Positions 31,449 to 41,324 of a stretch of DNA of 64,000 nt are shown here, one piece after another. The position numbers and the translations under genes are program-made. Positions within the stretch are counted from its first letter, which is position 1. Every line of letters starts with the position of its first letter. The DNA is from Schistosoma mansoni (Eukaryota > Platyhelminthes > Trematoda > Strigeidida > Schistosomatidae). Below the pieces are notes generated by a model. That model did not search any database, was not told where the DNA came from, and saw only the letters and a list, made by a program, of their open reading frames with translations. Location: the NCBI RefSeq assembly GCF_000237925.1, contig NC_031502.1:43215975-43279974 (forward strand), in the 5' to 3' direction.

Positions 31449-32108
31449 TTGCTGAACATTTATGAATTGGAGCATGTTGCTCACTATAATCTTTGGTCTT
31501 TCGCTTACCTGATATTTAATATGAGAAATTCTGATACCTATAAGTGGCATGAATAAAAAAGTGTGGCACATATACTAAGCTTATCTGCAATCACTATTAT
31601 GTGTAATTTAAAAGGAGGTGATCATGAAGGACCTGAAAACAGACAATAATACGTACTGTCTTATTATTTAATTTGATGCTGTGAATATTACATGAACTCA
31701 GGGAATAAAGTAAGGAAGGAAAACGTTTTCAAATTGTGTGAACTTCTACAGCTAATCTAGTTTCCGAATCAAGATGTGAAATTCTTTAACTACAGAAAGG
31801 TTGGGTAAAAAAACCCAGCTAATTTAGTTCATCATCGGTATTTGTAAACACATAAAGATTCCATCTTATTTTATGGAAAATAAACACATTATCCAACTAG
31901 TCTGACGATAAATTACCTGTGATATCGAATCCAAGCTCTTTTTGTGTTTCTGCTAGCCATATCCACAGTTGGCGCCAGAGGATTACTTTTCGTTTTTCAC
32001 CGAAATTGCACACCATTTCACGGCTTGCATATCGCTTAGTAAGTGGATTTCTAAATCACTGAGATATGAAAACAAAGTAACATACCTGTATTCCTCGAAT
32101 TCATCCAT
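15819..32108 (-). CDS. ADSL: Adenylosuccinate lyase (EC 4.3.2.2), complete, eight exons
   Basis: Exons, 5' to 3': 32086-32108, 31917-32050, 30925-31074, 27462-27793, 26524-26727, 18683-18925, 16989-17258, 15819-15905. All phases fit, giving 1443 nt and 480 residues (human about 484). The start is [17 protein letters not shown], aligned with the start of known ADSLs. The fumarase/aspartase signature [11 protein letters not shown] is at residues 283-293, with Ser285 on the catalytic loop. RHDVMAHV (residues 79-86) and [10 protein letters not shown] (His153) carry the catalytic histidines. The enzyme cleaves adenylosuccinate to AMP and fumarate; schistosomes lack de novo purine synthesis, so its role should be IMP-to-AMP conversion in salvage. 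It is cytosolic and homotetrameric in characterised relatives. Introns carry many retroelements; intron 3 uses a GC donor. Confidence 0.95.
15910..16985. other. ADSL intron 7, AT-rich
   Basis: Bounded by donor CAG|GTAATG and acceptor TATTTAG on the - strand. No familiar repeat is seen inside. Confidence 0.6.
17520..18022 (+). mobile_element. 3' end of an LTR retrotransposon: polypurine tract plus LTR
   Basis: A polypurine tract AAAGGGGGGAGG (about 17669-17680) is followed by TGTGAGGATGG, the LTR start. The LTR contains CTATAAAATCCCTG, a conserved TTTTCTGTACATGAATGA block, and ends AGCGTTCAACTTACA at 18022. The reverse complement of 606-980 matches it. Internal sequence remains only for about 150 bp upstream, so the element is 5'-truncated. 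It lies in ADSL intron 6, antisense to ADSL. Confidence 0.65.
18033..18580 (+). pseudogene. RTE-type LINE fragment: apurinic-like endonuclease domain
   Basis: Reads [20 protein letters not shown] (the first endonuclease motif of RTE elements), then the SETHWNQ-type region in damaged frames, and [20 protein letters not shown] near 18520-18570. It ends abruptly about 100 bp from ADSL exon 6. It begins about 10 bp after the LTR end at 18022, and the sequence between matches the 5' region of the other RTE copies. Frames are broken and the RT is missing. Confidence 0.7.
19330..19965 (+). pseudogene. Penelope-like element fragment: RT end plus GIY-YIG endonuclease
   Basis: The first frame reads [20 protein letters not shown], the Penelope-type RT box (usual W-x-RYVDDTF; the second Asp is Asn here), and continues [20 protein letters not shown] and [13 protein letters not shown] before a TAA at 19615. 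About 30 bp on, the GIY-YIG domain starts: [20 protein letters not shown], then [12 protein letters not shown] single TGA interrupts after FNSYKER, followed by [17 protein letters not shown]. The N-terminal RT and a linker are deleted. It lies in ADSL intron 5, antisense to the host gene. Second Penelope-like fragment of the window. Confidence 0.8.
20184..20239 (+). ncRNA. Hammerhead ribozyme, fully consensus core (first of tandem pair)
   Basis: Stem I GCACTG (20190-20195)/CAGTGC (20230-20235), core CTGAGGA (20196-20202), stem II GTCC/GGAC (20203-20206, 20214-20217), GAAA (20218-20221), minimal stem III CGGTCG (20222-20227). GUC cleavage is predicted after C20229. An outer GGA/TCC pairing extends stem I. 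Confidence 0.85.
20586..20641 (+). ncRNA. Hammerhead ribozyme, fully consensus core (second of tandem pair)
   Basis: Identical to the copy 402 bp upstream: core CTGAGGA at 20598-20604 and predicted cleavage after C20631. Cleavage at both copies would release a 402-nt RNA with 5'-OH and 2',3'-cyclic phosphate ends. Confidence 0.85.
20745..22200. other. ADSL intron 5 segment, nothing recognised
   Basis: AT-rich sequence with short frames only; no repeat relation was noted. Confidence 0.4.
22228..22362 (+). other. Coding-like frame, unrecognised
   Basis: A 44-codon + strand frame (peptide includes [20 protein letters not shown]) ends with TAA at 22360. It is acidic and not low-complexity, and another frame continues coding-like past a shift near 22370. 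It may be a remnant of retroelement sequence inside ADSL intron 5. No domain is recognised. Confidence 0.2.
22662..25217 (-). mobile_element. RTE-type (SR2-like) LINE, internally deleted
   Basis: Read from 25217 down: a 5' leader shared with the copy at 55.7-58.9 kb, an endonuclease in broken frames (24136-24945; [15 protein letters not shown], then [20 protein letters not shown], then [20 protein letters not shown] and SDHH), then the linker and RT start (23355-23744; [15 protein letters not shown]). After FKKIWEEE the sequence jumps to the RT C-terminus (23110-23409; [20 protein letters not shown]) and [16 protein letters not shown]. The central RT with the catalytic FADD box is missing. 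The 3' end is near 22662 (TATCAGGCGTAAGTAG on the - strand). It lies in ADSL intron 5 in the same direction as ADSL. Confidence 0.85.
25220..25870. other. ADSL intron 5 segment, nothing recognised
   Basis: AT-rich spacer between the RTE leader and the solo LTR. Confidence 0.4.
25880..26417 (+). mobile_element. Solo LTR (538 bp) with perfect 5-bp target-site duplication
   Basis: Starts TGTTATATCC and ends CATAACA, as at 10193-10698. It is flanked by GCAAC at 25875-25879 and 26418-26422. It contains a CTTGAAATAAATGATTC block with a possible AATAAA signal. It ends 107 bp from ADSL exon 5, antisense to the gene. Confidence 0.8.
28385..28890 (-). repeat. Unclassified interspersed repeat, copy 2 (inverted)
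   Basis: Reverse-complement relative of 2310-2870: GGTACAAGGGGGC, GCCGGTGATCAACA, TCAGGGTTTTCCAACTTCCC, GTGCCCACCAACCTCGTTA, AGGCAGTGAGTAGGA and GGGAGGGAGAGCGGAC all appear in order. Lies in ADSL intron 3. Confidence 0.6.
28900..30730. other. ADSL intron 3 segment with possible retroelement ORF remnants
   Basis: Frames around 29380-29720 are charged and broken by many stops (for example [19 protein letters not shown]), and 30139-30433 keeps two short open frames. This may be a decayed coiled-coil ORF1 of a LINE, but I cannot assign it. Confidence 0.25.
30733..30870 (+). repeat. Unclassified interspersed repeat, 3'-end fragment (copy 3)
   Basis: GGTAGTAACACAGCCCTCA, CATATATATTTGGTGCCC, CTTGTACC and an AAATAAATAAAAT tail match the right end of copy 1. 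The 5' truncation fits LINE-type reverse transcription. It ends about 55 bp from ADSL exon 3. Confidence 0.65.
30919..30925 (-). other. Non-canonical GC splice donor of ADSL intron 3
   Basis: Exon 3 ends CACCTCG and the intron starts GCAAGT, the usual sequence of GC-AG introns. The partner acceptor is ACAG|GTGCA at 27793. The nearest GT (four bases further) would shift the frame and hit a stop within about ten codons, so the GC site is needed to keep [13 protein letters not shown] intact. Confidence 0.85.
31410..31445 (+). repeat. (TA)18 microsatellite
   Basis: Uninterrupted TA run in ADSL intron 2. Confidence 0.95.
32051..32085 (-). other. 35-nt mini-intron (ADSL intron 1)
   Basis: Begins GTATGT and ends TTTAG between the codon halves AG and A (Arg8). 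Very short introns near the 5' end are a known feature of schistosome genes. This placement gives a start peptide that aligns with other ADSLs. Confidence 0.85.
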
Positions 32109-32229
32109 TTGGAGTATAAAACAGATTCTACAAAAAGGGATCAAACAGTTTGGATTTAGTGTAGAAAACGCAAATGTCTGTAAACGTTATGGGAGAAACT
32201 GTCAGTTTCTCAGTTGCTAATGCCGTAAT

Positions 32230-33140
32230 AAAACGCGATGTATAAACTTCTAGTGTTAAGACGTGGATGGTAATCCATTGATTTGACCATTAGAACCAAT
32301 TATCTTTTATCACAAAAGGATTTATACCTTCAATATATGGAAAGAGCAGACTATAAGCGCAGTCATAGTCAGTTAATTTGAAAGGCCCGTGGACCATTAC
32401 TAACTTTTGAGTAGCATTAAACACTTGTAATTATTTTTCAAAGATTGGTGGCCTGACATGCAGTGTTTTATGGATACAAATCCACTAAAGCACTATAGTA
32501 CCATATAATTCTATCGATTCCAAATTATAGTGACAGTAGGTCTTGGTACTACTTTGCAATAACTGTCAGCTGACCATTAGTACAATTGAGGGAAAAATAG
32601 TAAGTATACACACAATGTGGTAACGTTAAGTGGTTTCACGGTGTCTTCAAGCAAATAATAAGACCCATTATAATAAGAATCCACGGCTGTAGCGTTCAGA
32701 ATGTTGACTTGAGCTTGTCTCTACTCCAGTTTTTAAATCTGATAGTGAGACGTATTAAAAAAACAGATGAAACAGATAATCAACATCATCAGAACCATAT
32801 GGGCTTTCTCAGCACTTTAATGATGCAAAACAGTATGGCACAAGTGTGAAGATCCTAAAGTGCTGTACAACAGCAAGTACAGTTGCTTCAAGCTGGCTTA
32901 GAGATTGTTTATTGGAAATAGTGATAGTACCGATCACACTCCTTTGACCTTGAGCTTGGGCTGCGCGGTAGACTTGCAAGGTGAAACTCTTGAGGCAATC
33001 AAACTAAGATACAATCACAGTTAGTTTCACGTAATGTTTATATCAGAAGCATGCAAATCATTTTATTTCGGATGATTTTTCGTTGTTTGCATTCATAATT
33101 GTAGATATTCATCGAACATAAATTACTCGAATGTTCGTAG
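32230..33140. other. Spacer upstream of ADSL, nothing recognised
   Basis: The ADSL promoter should lie at the left edge of this stretch, but no defined promoter element could be picked out. Confidence 0.35.
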
Positions 33141-33149
33141 ACGAAATAG

Positions 33150-34170
33150 AAAAATCTCTGGCCCTTGACTTCGGATGACATTGCAGTCTCACGTTCCGGC
33201 GAGTACACCTACCTGTACTCTCTCGCGACTAACCTTCCAATTAACAAGGAATACGGCATAGGACCGTATTCCTATACTACATGCATGCTACACTTTTTTC
33301 CTTATTCCTTGATTTTTCTTATCCTGGGTCCACGCCTCCGATCATCGCCCTGTTGGTACTGTCGACCTCAGTCAACTCTGGCGAAAGCTGGCTTGATCAC
33401 CCACGCTTTTGTCAACGCAATCAGTCGATGTTCCTGACTCCAAATACGTATAGCATACATTTGGTCCTGAACTTGGTTAATATGGTCGCTCCTAGTTTCT
33501 TGGCTAAATGTGGTTCCGTCCTACGTCTGCAGGGTTTTCCGGTCCTACGCCTACGAACGCGATCTTCAGATTCTGGATACAAACCACTCTGGTGTGTCAC
33601 GCCAACTCAAGCAACAAATGCAGCACGTTTCTCCTGGTACCGTTCTACGTAAAAAACCTTTGGTGGCAACTCGAGGGTCAAACAATGCTTCCTGTTCTGC
33701 CAACGCCTTCGTCGGACAATTGCACATTTGCCGATGAGTCCAACGAACGAAACCGCTACGTATCGGAAGTGTAAACCCTTCCTAGCGGGATGCTTCTGTA
33801 GTGACCTATTTTTGTGAAGAGAACGCGATTAGTATAATGGAAACATTTATAATTACATTCGATTTTACCAGTGATTGTCTTATTGTACTTGTTTGTTTAA
33901 GTGCACCAAAACACTTTCTTCCCTTGCCTGTGACCTTGCACGAACTCATGTTCGCTCGGTAGTTTCACTTGTAAACATTGACACGTCTCGGTATTCTTTC
34001 GATACCATGAGATCGCCAACAAGTATATCTTATTGCGACCGTCAACAGCCTTCTGGTTTTTGTTTTACGGAGGGATCCAACTCGGTATCTAGCACGTAAT
34101 CTCCCTGTATTGGTTTTCATAGTCAATCGCGACTCGACGCCATTCACAGACTCATGAGAAGTTGCTTGGA
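33150..34170 (+). pseudogene. GC-richer coding-like block, possible LINE ORF1 remnant
   Basis: Composition rises to near-balanced GC, and overlapping frames of 70-120 codons occur on the + strand (33165-33437, 33281-33652, 33508-33774, 33875-34099), suggesting one ORF broken by frameshifts. Peptides include RLRSSPCWYCRPQSTLAKAG. It lies just upstream of, and on the same strand as, the CR1-like RT at 34.8-36.6 kb, so it may be the ORF1 or endonuclease part of that element. No domain is certain. Confidence 0.3.
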
Positions 34171-34839
34171 TCACCATAGCCAACAGCGAATTCAGTGATT
34201 TGACTATTCGAAAAACGTAAAAAAGGTGCCTTCAGGTTACTGTGCTTTATTATGTTCCTAGTTTCTGGGCGTTGCCTCTATTGTTTGTATTGGAAAATGC
34301 TTTAAAATATCTGCAGTTAAAATTTGTGCATTCAACGACAGCCCAAAACACACAGAACTTTGCTAATATGAATTTTTCTCAATTTTAACAGATTTAGGAA
34401 GGTTTACTTCGTAGCACAGATGGTTTCGCAATATTTTCAACCATGACTAAATTACACAAGTGACGTGTGTGCTATACAAACGCTCGTAGTCAGAAAATAA
34501 AACGTACGAGCTAAATTAAATGATGAGACCACTGGGTCTCGATATAAATGTTGTTAGAGAAACGTGACTCATCGTAGATGTAGACTGTTCTTTGATCAGA
34601 GAGCCCGATTTGCGTTAGAAAAGGTAAAGTTATAAATCAAAAACTAGGAAACATAATATTATTTATTATTAAAATCGGGTTAATCAAAGATGAACCATTG
34701 AGGCTTATATGAAGTAGCTTATTGCACAATTTGTGGGGTCGTGACGGTATGAGGAATATAACGTAGCGTACGTTGCCTTGCTGAGTACTTTGCCAAAGTC
34801 AGATCTGTAAGTGGAATAAGGCTCATTGTTGTCTCGTCG

Positions 34840-36560
34840 CTAATGATTTCAAAGAGCCACACGGTTCTTATAGCTTATAGCTTCAGGTGTATGTTTTGAC
34901 GGCAACCTACTGACAACTACCGTACAATGCTCACCTGTGCAATTCACCACAAAAGCAAAACATATTGACTTAGAACATAAACCATCATTGCAGGACTGTG
35001 TGTTTACACACCATTGTGATAATGTCACTGACAAACAGTACGTTATATTGGCCAAATCTGGATATGTATCTCCAGGTCTACTCTGTGAGTTTTTCTAATA
35101 ACATTTCTCACGACCACATCACTGGTCTACAGCTATAGGACCATTATTGTGACTGGAAAAGCTCTTTCGTGACTTCTCATTAACCTCTAACCTAGTAAGT
35201 CACCGTGTCCACATGGGTTTCATCCAATAACGTGATCATCCCCCGTGGTAACTATTTCGGAACCACTCACATCGGTGTTAGATATGTCACTTTCCTAAGC
35301 TCATCTCCCTAGGGATTGGAGTGACGATATTTTCAGCCCTATAATTACGCGTGAAAAGTGGTCCGTTGTGTCTAGGTAGTGACCTGTCAGTTTTAACAGC
35401 ATAATAGTCAAGCTACTTGAGAAAATAATTCAGGTTGAGCTGCGAAGTCACGTAGGATCAAGGAATCTGTTAGCTGACCAATATAGGTTTCGAGATAAGC
35501 ATTAATCCTAAACTAACTTACTGATTTCAAGAAAGGATTGGACAGGAGTACATGGCGACGTTTTGTCTGTCGATGTGATATTCATCGATTTTAGCAAAGC
35601 TTTTGTTAGGTTTCTCACTTAGGGATTGTGCAGAAGCTCTCGAGATTTGGAATAGCGAGTACCGTACAAGAGTGGATAAGAAACTCCACCTGTGTCATGA
35701 AATAGAGGGTGAAGGTAAATATGACATCGTCTTGATGGGATTTGAAGGTGGTGTATCCCAAAACAATTAGGTTCCCTATATTTTCTTTTCTACATCAACG
35801 AATTATCACGACTTCATAAGTCGTCAACATTGTTTTCAAAATCTGGCGAACGATAATTAGTGAAGCTGATCGTCTTGCTATAAGCTGATTTAGAATTACT
35901 TTTATGGTCCCAAATTCGGGGCTCAAAAATTAATCACAGGAAGATTGTGCCGATGCATATGAGACTCGGAAATAGTCACTTGTGTGCTATCGACGGCCTA
36001 TTGCTTGCAGATGTTCAGGAACTAAATCTTTAAAAAGCCACAGTTGTTTATGACTTGAGAGCTGTTAGATATTTATGAGTGCTATTATCACTTCACCAAG
36101 CATTCAAACACTTAAAAAAGATATTTTCCGAATTTTATGTAGCACTTATATGAGGTATCGTTTAGAATATGCGTACACGAAGCTAATCCATGTCTTGTTG
36201 AGGATGCTGATATACTCACGAATGTTCAACATGTGAGAACCACGTTAGGGATGGGTCTTTCTAAACTATTCTTAAAACACCTAAGCCTGTTCCCCTAACC
36301 TCATCTTAGAACTCAAGATGGACACTGAGATTTTGTATTTTAAATGATGGTTGGAAAGCTAAAACGTCCCTGTTTTCTTCCTTTCCTCAGAACTAATCCC
36401 TTTCAGAGCTACAACAAGAGGGTTACAAATCCATGATGATATAAACCTAGGTCAAGATTTCATTTTTCTCACTGAATAGTCAATGACTTTTTATTAAGTA
36501 GGCAACGCCTTGTCCGAACAAGGGGTACTAGCTTCGCCTGTAGAACCCAAATTAAGGTTT
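34840..36560 (+). pseudogene. CR1-like LINE reverse transcriptase, heavily decayed
   Basis: Pieces in order: a VELRSHVGSRNLLADQYRFR stretch (35430-35490), DVLSVDVIFIDFSKAF (about 35550-35600; the DFSKAFD box), HLCHEIEGEGK, then near 36160-36290 ICVHEANPCL, VEDADILTNVQHVRT and HLSLFPL, matching the RT thumb and terminal region (usual LxxVQRRATK...L..LxLxSLxxRR). Stops and shifts are frequent. A 3' untranslated tail with CCGAACAAGGGGTACTAG follows at 36510. Confidence 0.6.
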
Positions 36561-36569
36561 AGACTGAAG

Positions 36570-37255
36570 AATAACTGTCCAGGTAGTTCAGATACGCGCT
36601 GCTGACCAGGTGAAACTAAAACAAGATGAATGGGTAAATAACGGTTCTAAATTTCATTATAAACACAAATGCGTATTATTACCTAAATAAATATTACCAC
36701 TTAGTTATTCAATCAATAATTGTTCACTCAATAATCGATCTAAATTACAATAAATAAACAAGTTGATAAGGAATATAAGAAAATTATCGAGCACACCAAA
36801 ATAAATGTTATTCTATCCTTTCTGGATAGATCACTTAAAAATTCGTTCAAAAGATAGTATTTGGTTGCTTTATAACACAGAGTGTTCCCAACTCTGGAAA
36901 AGTGCTTCAATTCACAATCGGAAGTGCATAATCCCACTCAATGCAAGCAACACAATCTAAGGGGGGAAGAAATCAGTATGGCTGCCGCCAAGACTAAGTA
37001 TCAAGTGAGACAACATAAATCAGTTCAGAAAGAGACATGGAAACGCAGTGAATGCGTAAAGAAAATAAAAACTACGATAAAATACAAATATTACCATCTC
37101 AAATGTAATAAAAAAGACTAACAAAATATACAACTGAAGGAATCAATAAGAATAAATCACAAGTGTAAACATGGAGGGATTTTCACACACACAACCTTCG
37201 TAATGGGTTTTACACCACCGCAGGGACTAACTCAGGTCTATTGATCAACTATAAT
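36570..37255. other. Spacer, nothing certain
   Basis: A 79-codon + strand frame (36882-37121) is Lys-rich and AT-driven; it is not supported as a gene. Confidence 0.35.
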
Positions 37256-37261
37256 TCTCAC

Positions 37262-38450
37262 TGAAGACTGATTCAAGCATAAATTCCTCCTCCTTAAGAC
37301 TTCATCATCCGTAACGATAGAGAAATTCTTCCCAAATAAATATTTGTGAGGTCTTTTAACAGCCCAAAACAAAGCTAAAGCTTCTCACTGAGTTTATGAA
37401 TAACATTGTTTAGCAACAGTAAGTGTGTGTGAAATACAGATTACTAGTTTACCTTCCTGGTCCAAAACTGCATCAATACCCATAGGTGATAAATTAGTAA
37501 TAAGTACAGAATGTACACTAGGGGAGTAAGCCAGAAGAATAGAATCACTTTGAAGAAGCTTTAATACATCGTAAGCATGTCTCTTGTCCCTCACCGCATT
37601 CGAATGAACTGGTTACTAAGATTATTTTGACAAGAAAAGTTTGAAGTAAAAGGGGAATTGTATTGAAGGGCATCCATGAATGAACGGATTTTTCGGAGAT
37701 AGTGCATTTGTCCGTGGGGCTAGTCGCTTTATACCTAGTTTAAAACCGTTACCGTCAACTAGGTATCCAAGAGATTCATAACTAGATAAACAAAATGAAC
37801 ACCTATTTGGATTCATCCCACTGTTCTTCTCAATTAAACGAAACAGTGAAGCAATAAATCTTTGGTCATGAGCTGCTTTATCAGAACTATGAATAATAAG
37901 ATCATCTTGATAAACTTCAAAACCTTTAAGATCACCGACTACATTATTCACCACTTCCTGAGGTATGGCTCGAGAACAAATTAGACCAAATGAAAAAACG
38001 TTGTACTCGAATATGCGAAAGGAAGTGTTAATTGTCATTAAAACAAATGAAGATTGATGTAAAGGGATTTGAAGATAAGCATCTTTTAAGTCAACTTTCA
38101 AGAACACTTTATAACCATGAAGTCGATTTAGAATATCTTCAGCCTCTACCGTCGTGCACGTTTGCTTCGGCAAACAGAAGTTCATTATTAATCTGTGGTC
38201 ACCACATATTCTAGGTGTCTCGCCATCCGACTTCCATGGTGTAATAATAAGTGTACCCCATGCTGAAGACCGAATCGGTTCAATTATACCTTTCACACAC
38301 AAATAATTCAATTTTTTATGTACTGTTTCTCGAAAATCATAAGAAATTATTCGTTTTTTGAGAAAGACTGGATCACTCTGAATTTTCATCCCCCACTTCA
38401 CTTGGCAAACGCAGCATCAAATCTTTAGGTCAGGCAGCAGGATTGTTTTT
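37262..38450 (-). pseudogene. Ty3/gypsy Pol: reverse transcriptase and start of RNase H
   Basis: The main frame (37622-38401) keeps the RT fingers and palm: IIEPIRSSAWGTLIITPWKS, then RICGDHRLIMNFCLPKQ, VFLKVDLKDAYLQIPL (first catalytic Asp), and EVYQDDLIIHSSDKAAHDQR with the YxDD box intact. SLGYLVDGNGFKLG follows. After a short break, 37394-37594 continues with ITNLSPMGIDAVLDQEGKLV (RNase H start), and 37262-37390 gives EALALFWAVKRPHKYLFGKN followed by an IVTDDE box. Integrase and protease were not found. Two or more frame breaks make it a pseudogene. Gag of the same element lies upstream at 38790-39640. Confidence 0.85.
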
Positions 38451-38789
38451 AGAAACTAGTAAAGACAACTTCACTTTAAGCATTTTCAAATTTTCAAACC
38501 CAGTATCGACAATGCCGTTCCACTAATGGAAAATTCAAAGCATGTATGAAGAATTATCATGTCTTATTAGCAATTTACAGCCTCCCTGTATGGGCAGTTT
38601 GTGTCCAGCAATCCGCGATACTGAGACTTCAATGGATTGCACTACAACGTTGGAATTTAAAGATTATAAATCCTTGAGTTAAATAGTGGATGCAATGCTG
38701 CCTTTGTCAACAATAAAATCATAGGATGAATCAAGTGTGGTATAGAATCGCTTATTAATATGGAAATTACCTTTTGAAATAGTGTATAG

Positions 38790-39830
38790 AGACAAATAAT
38801 CATTCAGCTATAGGGTTTGTCAACACTAGTAGCAAAACGAACAGTAGTTCTACAGACCAGCTTGTTTTGTCCCACTTTATCACACTTAAAGCATTTGACA
38901 TGACTAAAGACACAGGAGTTAAGCAGGTGAAATTCACCTCAGGATAAACATTTACCAAACCTGTACTCACCTCCGTAACCAGCTTTTCAGTTCCTTGGTA
39001 AATTGTTGTCCATGTTCTAACGAGAACTAGGATTATCGTTAATTAAACACCTACCTGTATAACCTCAGTACACACCAGATTATTAGGATTCTTGCTGCCT
39101 TGAAAGTCAATTTCATACACTGATTCATAATTATCACATGCAGTTCTAGCATTTTAAAAAGGGACATTTCGGCATTTTCATAAGCTCTCTTTCCATATTT
39201 GGTGTGTTAATTCCTTCCATTAATCGATCACACAGTTGCACATGTAGTTGATCATCAAACTTCCACTTGGTGGCTTGCTTCTACAATTCAAGGAAATTTC
39301 ATCTAACCTTTTGGTAGTTCTGATGAATCAATTTGTGAATTTTCTTTCTTCTTCAGGGCCTTCGAAATCATTACACTTTACACGTTCTAGTGATAGTTAT
39401 TTGAGAGTTGCGTTGGAAAGTGAAATAGACTTACCTGGAAATGTCAAGAATTCTAGTATGCTGTAGACATCTTTTCCGACGAATGTGAGTAAACAATTCA
39501 CTATTCCATCATTTTGAACATCTTTCGGGGTCATAATCAGATTTCAAACCTTTCTTTGTAATCTTCAAAAGCTTCAGAATTTTAATGTATATCCAACTGT
39601 CCAATCACAGGTTCCATCGAGAAGCCAGTATGATAATTAAGAGTATTCAAATTAATGGACTAACTAAGAATTCCCGAAATATTTCATTATGAGTCAGTAG
39701 AACTAGATGAGTATAATGATCGTATTACATTTGTAATTCATAATTAGCGGGAAACCAAGAATAAAGGAACCATTAGTTCGTACGAATACCACATCAATAA
39801 TTATCATAGCAACGAAAATCTCAAAAGAGT
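38790..39830 (-). pseudogene. Ty3/gypsy Gag and leader, decayed (second family member)
   Basis: On the - strand a start like MEPVIGQLDIH (about 39615) and the EAFEDYKERFEI block match the gag at 4680-6002, as does the zinc-knuckle region near 38860-38950 (NSCVFSHVKCFKCDKVGQNK; the final His and Cys are lost). Several stops are present. The leader to about 39830 also matches the first copy. No LTR was found on either side. Confidence 0.7.
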
Positions 39831-39839
39831 TTCACTTGT

Positions 39840-41220
39840 TATTCTGCACTTCACTTTGTTATTTTTGCACATTAATCCATACTCAGAACATTGGTCGCTG
39901 TGTAATTATTTGTTATGGCGTTTCAAATTTCAACTTGCTCGTTGTGTTTTAATGACAGTGGTAGGCTGATTGTCATGAGTGGTACGTTAATTAGTATTGA
40001 AACATGATATGTTAATTAGAATCTTGACAAATTCCTCTGCCTCACGTATACTAACTCGTACGTTCCATTTTCCTTCGACTGGGATGCTTAACCTCAAGTC
40101 AAGGCCGAGATAGTCTTAACCTTATTGGTCTACGAATATGTATGTCATCTTCTGCAGCGTTTTGGGTCCGAAGTAGAGAATGTACCACGAAAGCTTTTAT
40201 CACTATATTAAATGCATACAGTATCATCTCAAGCACTCATTAACTTGAATGCATGAATTATCTCACCGCAAGTTACCTCAAAGAAAACATACTTTAAACA
40301 CAATCATGCCATAGGTGGCAAAGAACAGAGCGAGCTGTAAATAATTCATTAACACCAGACAAGAACCAATAAACTACATAACAATCTGTAATAAGTCCAA
40401 AGGGAGCTCACAGTACACGTAAAATCGAGATCCAATAATCCAGACACCTTATAATTATATGATGAAAATATAAACGATGATAATTCGTAAGTTAGTTCCA
40501 GGAGCTCTAATTTCTTCAATACTCTCTGCAACGTAATACCGGTCCTATTTACTATTGCTCTGACAGATCAGACAGTGGCAGCGTGTGGGCGTATGTAGAT
40601 ATGTATCATGTGTTTATTCTTGAGTTGTATAGATTATAAATCTGGAGTATAATACCTAACTCTCCAGGTGTAAAACATAACAGATAAGTAGACTAACATC
40701 TCAATCAAAGGTTGTTTCTACATAAAACACAAAAGATTGAAAACCAAAATAATCTCTCAACAAAAGCTGAAAAATGTTCAGAATATTTTGGAGGCACAGA
40801 TTTCAAGACAAAGTTTTTGCGCTATTTGGAGTAATTCTCTTCATAATACCAAATAATATAGGATTTTGATAGTTATCATATATCTTAGTCTTGCATATTT
40901 TCTAAACTCTATGCCAAGATGTAAAATAATAAGTCAATTGTTCCAGGGTTAATGAGATAAAGATTTTAGATTAAGCTCGGAAAACTTAGAAAAATTATAT
41001 AAGAACCGAAAACGAGTATGAATTTGATCATTTCTGTGTTGTTATTTATGATTAATTTTAGTCGATGAAGATTTAAAACAGTTACGAATTTATAATGAAA
41101 TATCTATCTAATTCACAGTAATGGATGTGAACAATACAAACAATCTTTATAGTTTTGTAGGAGGAGAAGAGTTCCACCAATTTGTTGTAATTCAAATTAA
41201 ATACTATCAGTTCGAAATAT
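39840..41220. other. Spacer, nothing certain
   Basis: AT-rich sequence. One 60-codon - strand frame (40349-40531) has no supporting context. Confidence 0.35.
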
Positions 41221-41225
41221 CAGTA

Positions 41226-41324
41226 CTAGTTAAACTTAATCATAACATCCGAATCAATGATTTGTAAGTCATTGTACTCAGGTTTATCTTCAGCTTGTGA
41301 TGCGATACACTGGTAGGCTAATGC
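41226..41324 (-). CDS. Candidate terminal exon, unrecognised protein
   Basis: A strong acceptor (TACTTTTCAG) precedes a phase-0 frame of 32 codons ending TAG: ALAYQCIASQAEDKPEYNDL, then QIIDSDVMIKFN. The peptide has a normal, mildly acidic composition. The frame is open further upstream to 41423, so the acceptor choice is inference. It could be an alternative last exon to 42732-42941. Confidence 0.35.
   Translation of the reverse strand, partial: ALAYQCIASQAEDKPEYNDLQIIDSDVMIKFN

Noticed and set aside
33965-34183. Arg-rich 72-codon - strand frame
   Set aside because: Antisense to a GC-richer LINE-like block; Arg-rich shadows are expected there.
36882-37121. 79-codon Lys-rich + strand frame
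   Set aside because: Composition follows AT richness; no splice context, motif or neighbouring exon.
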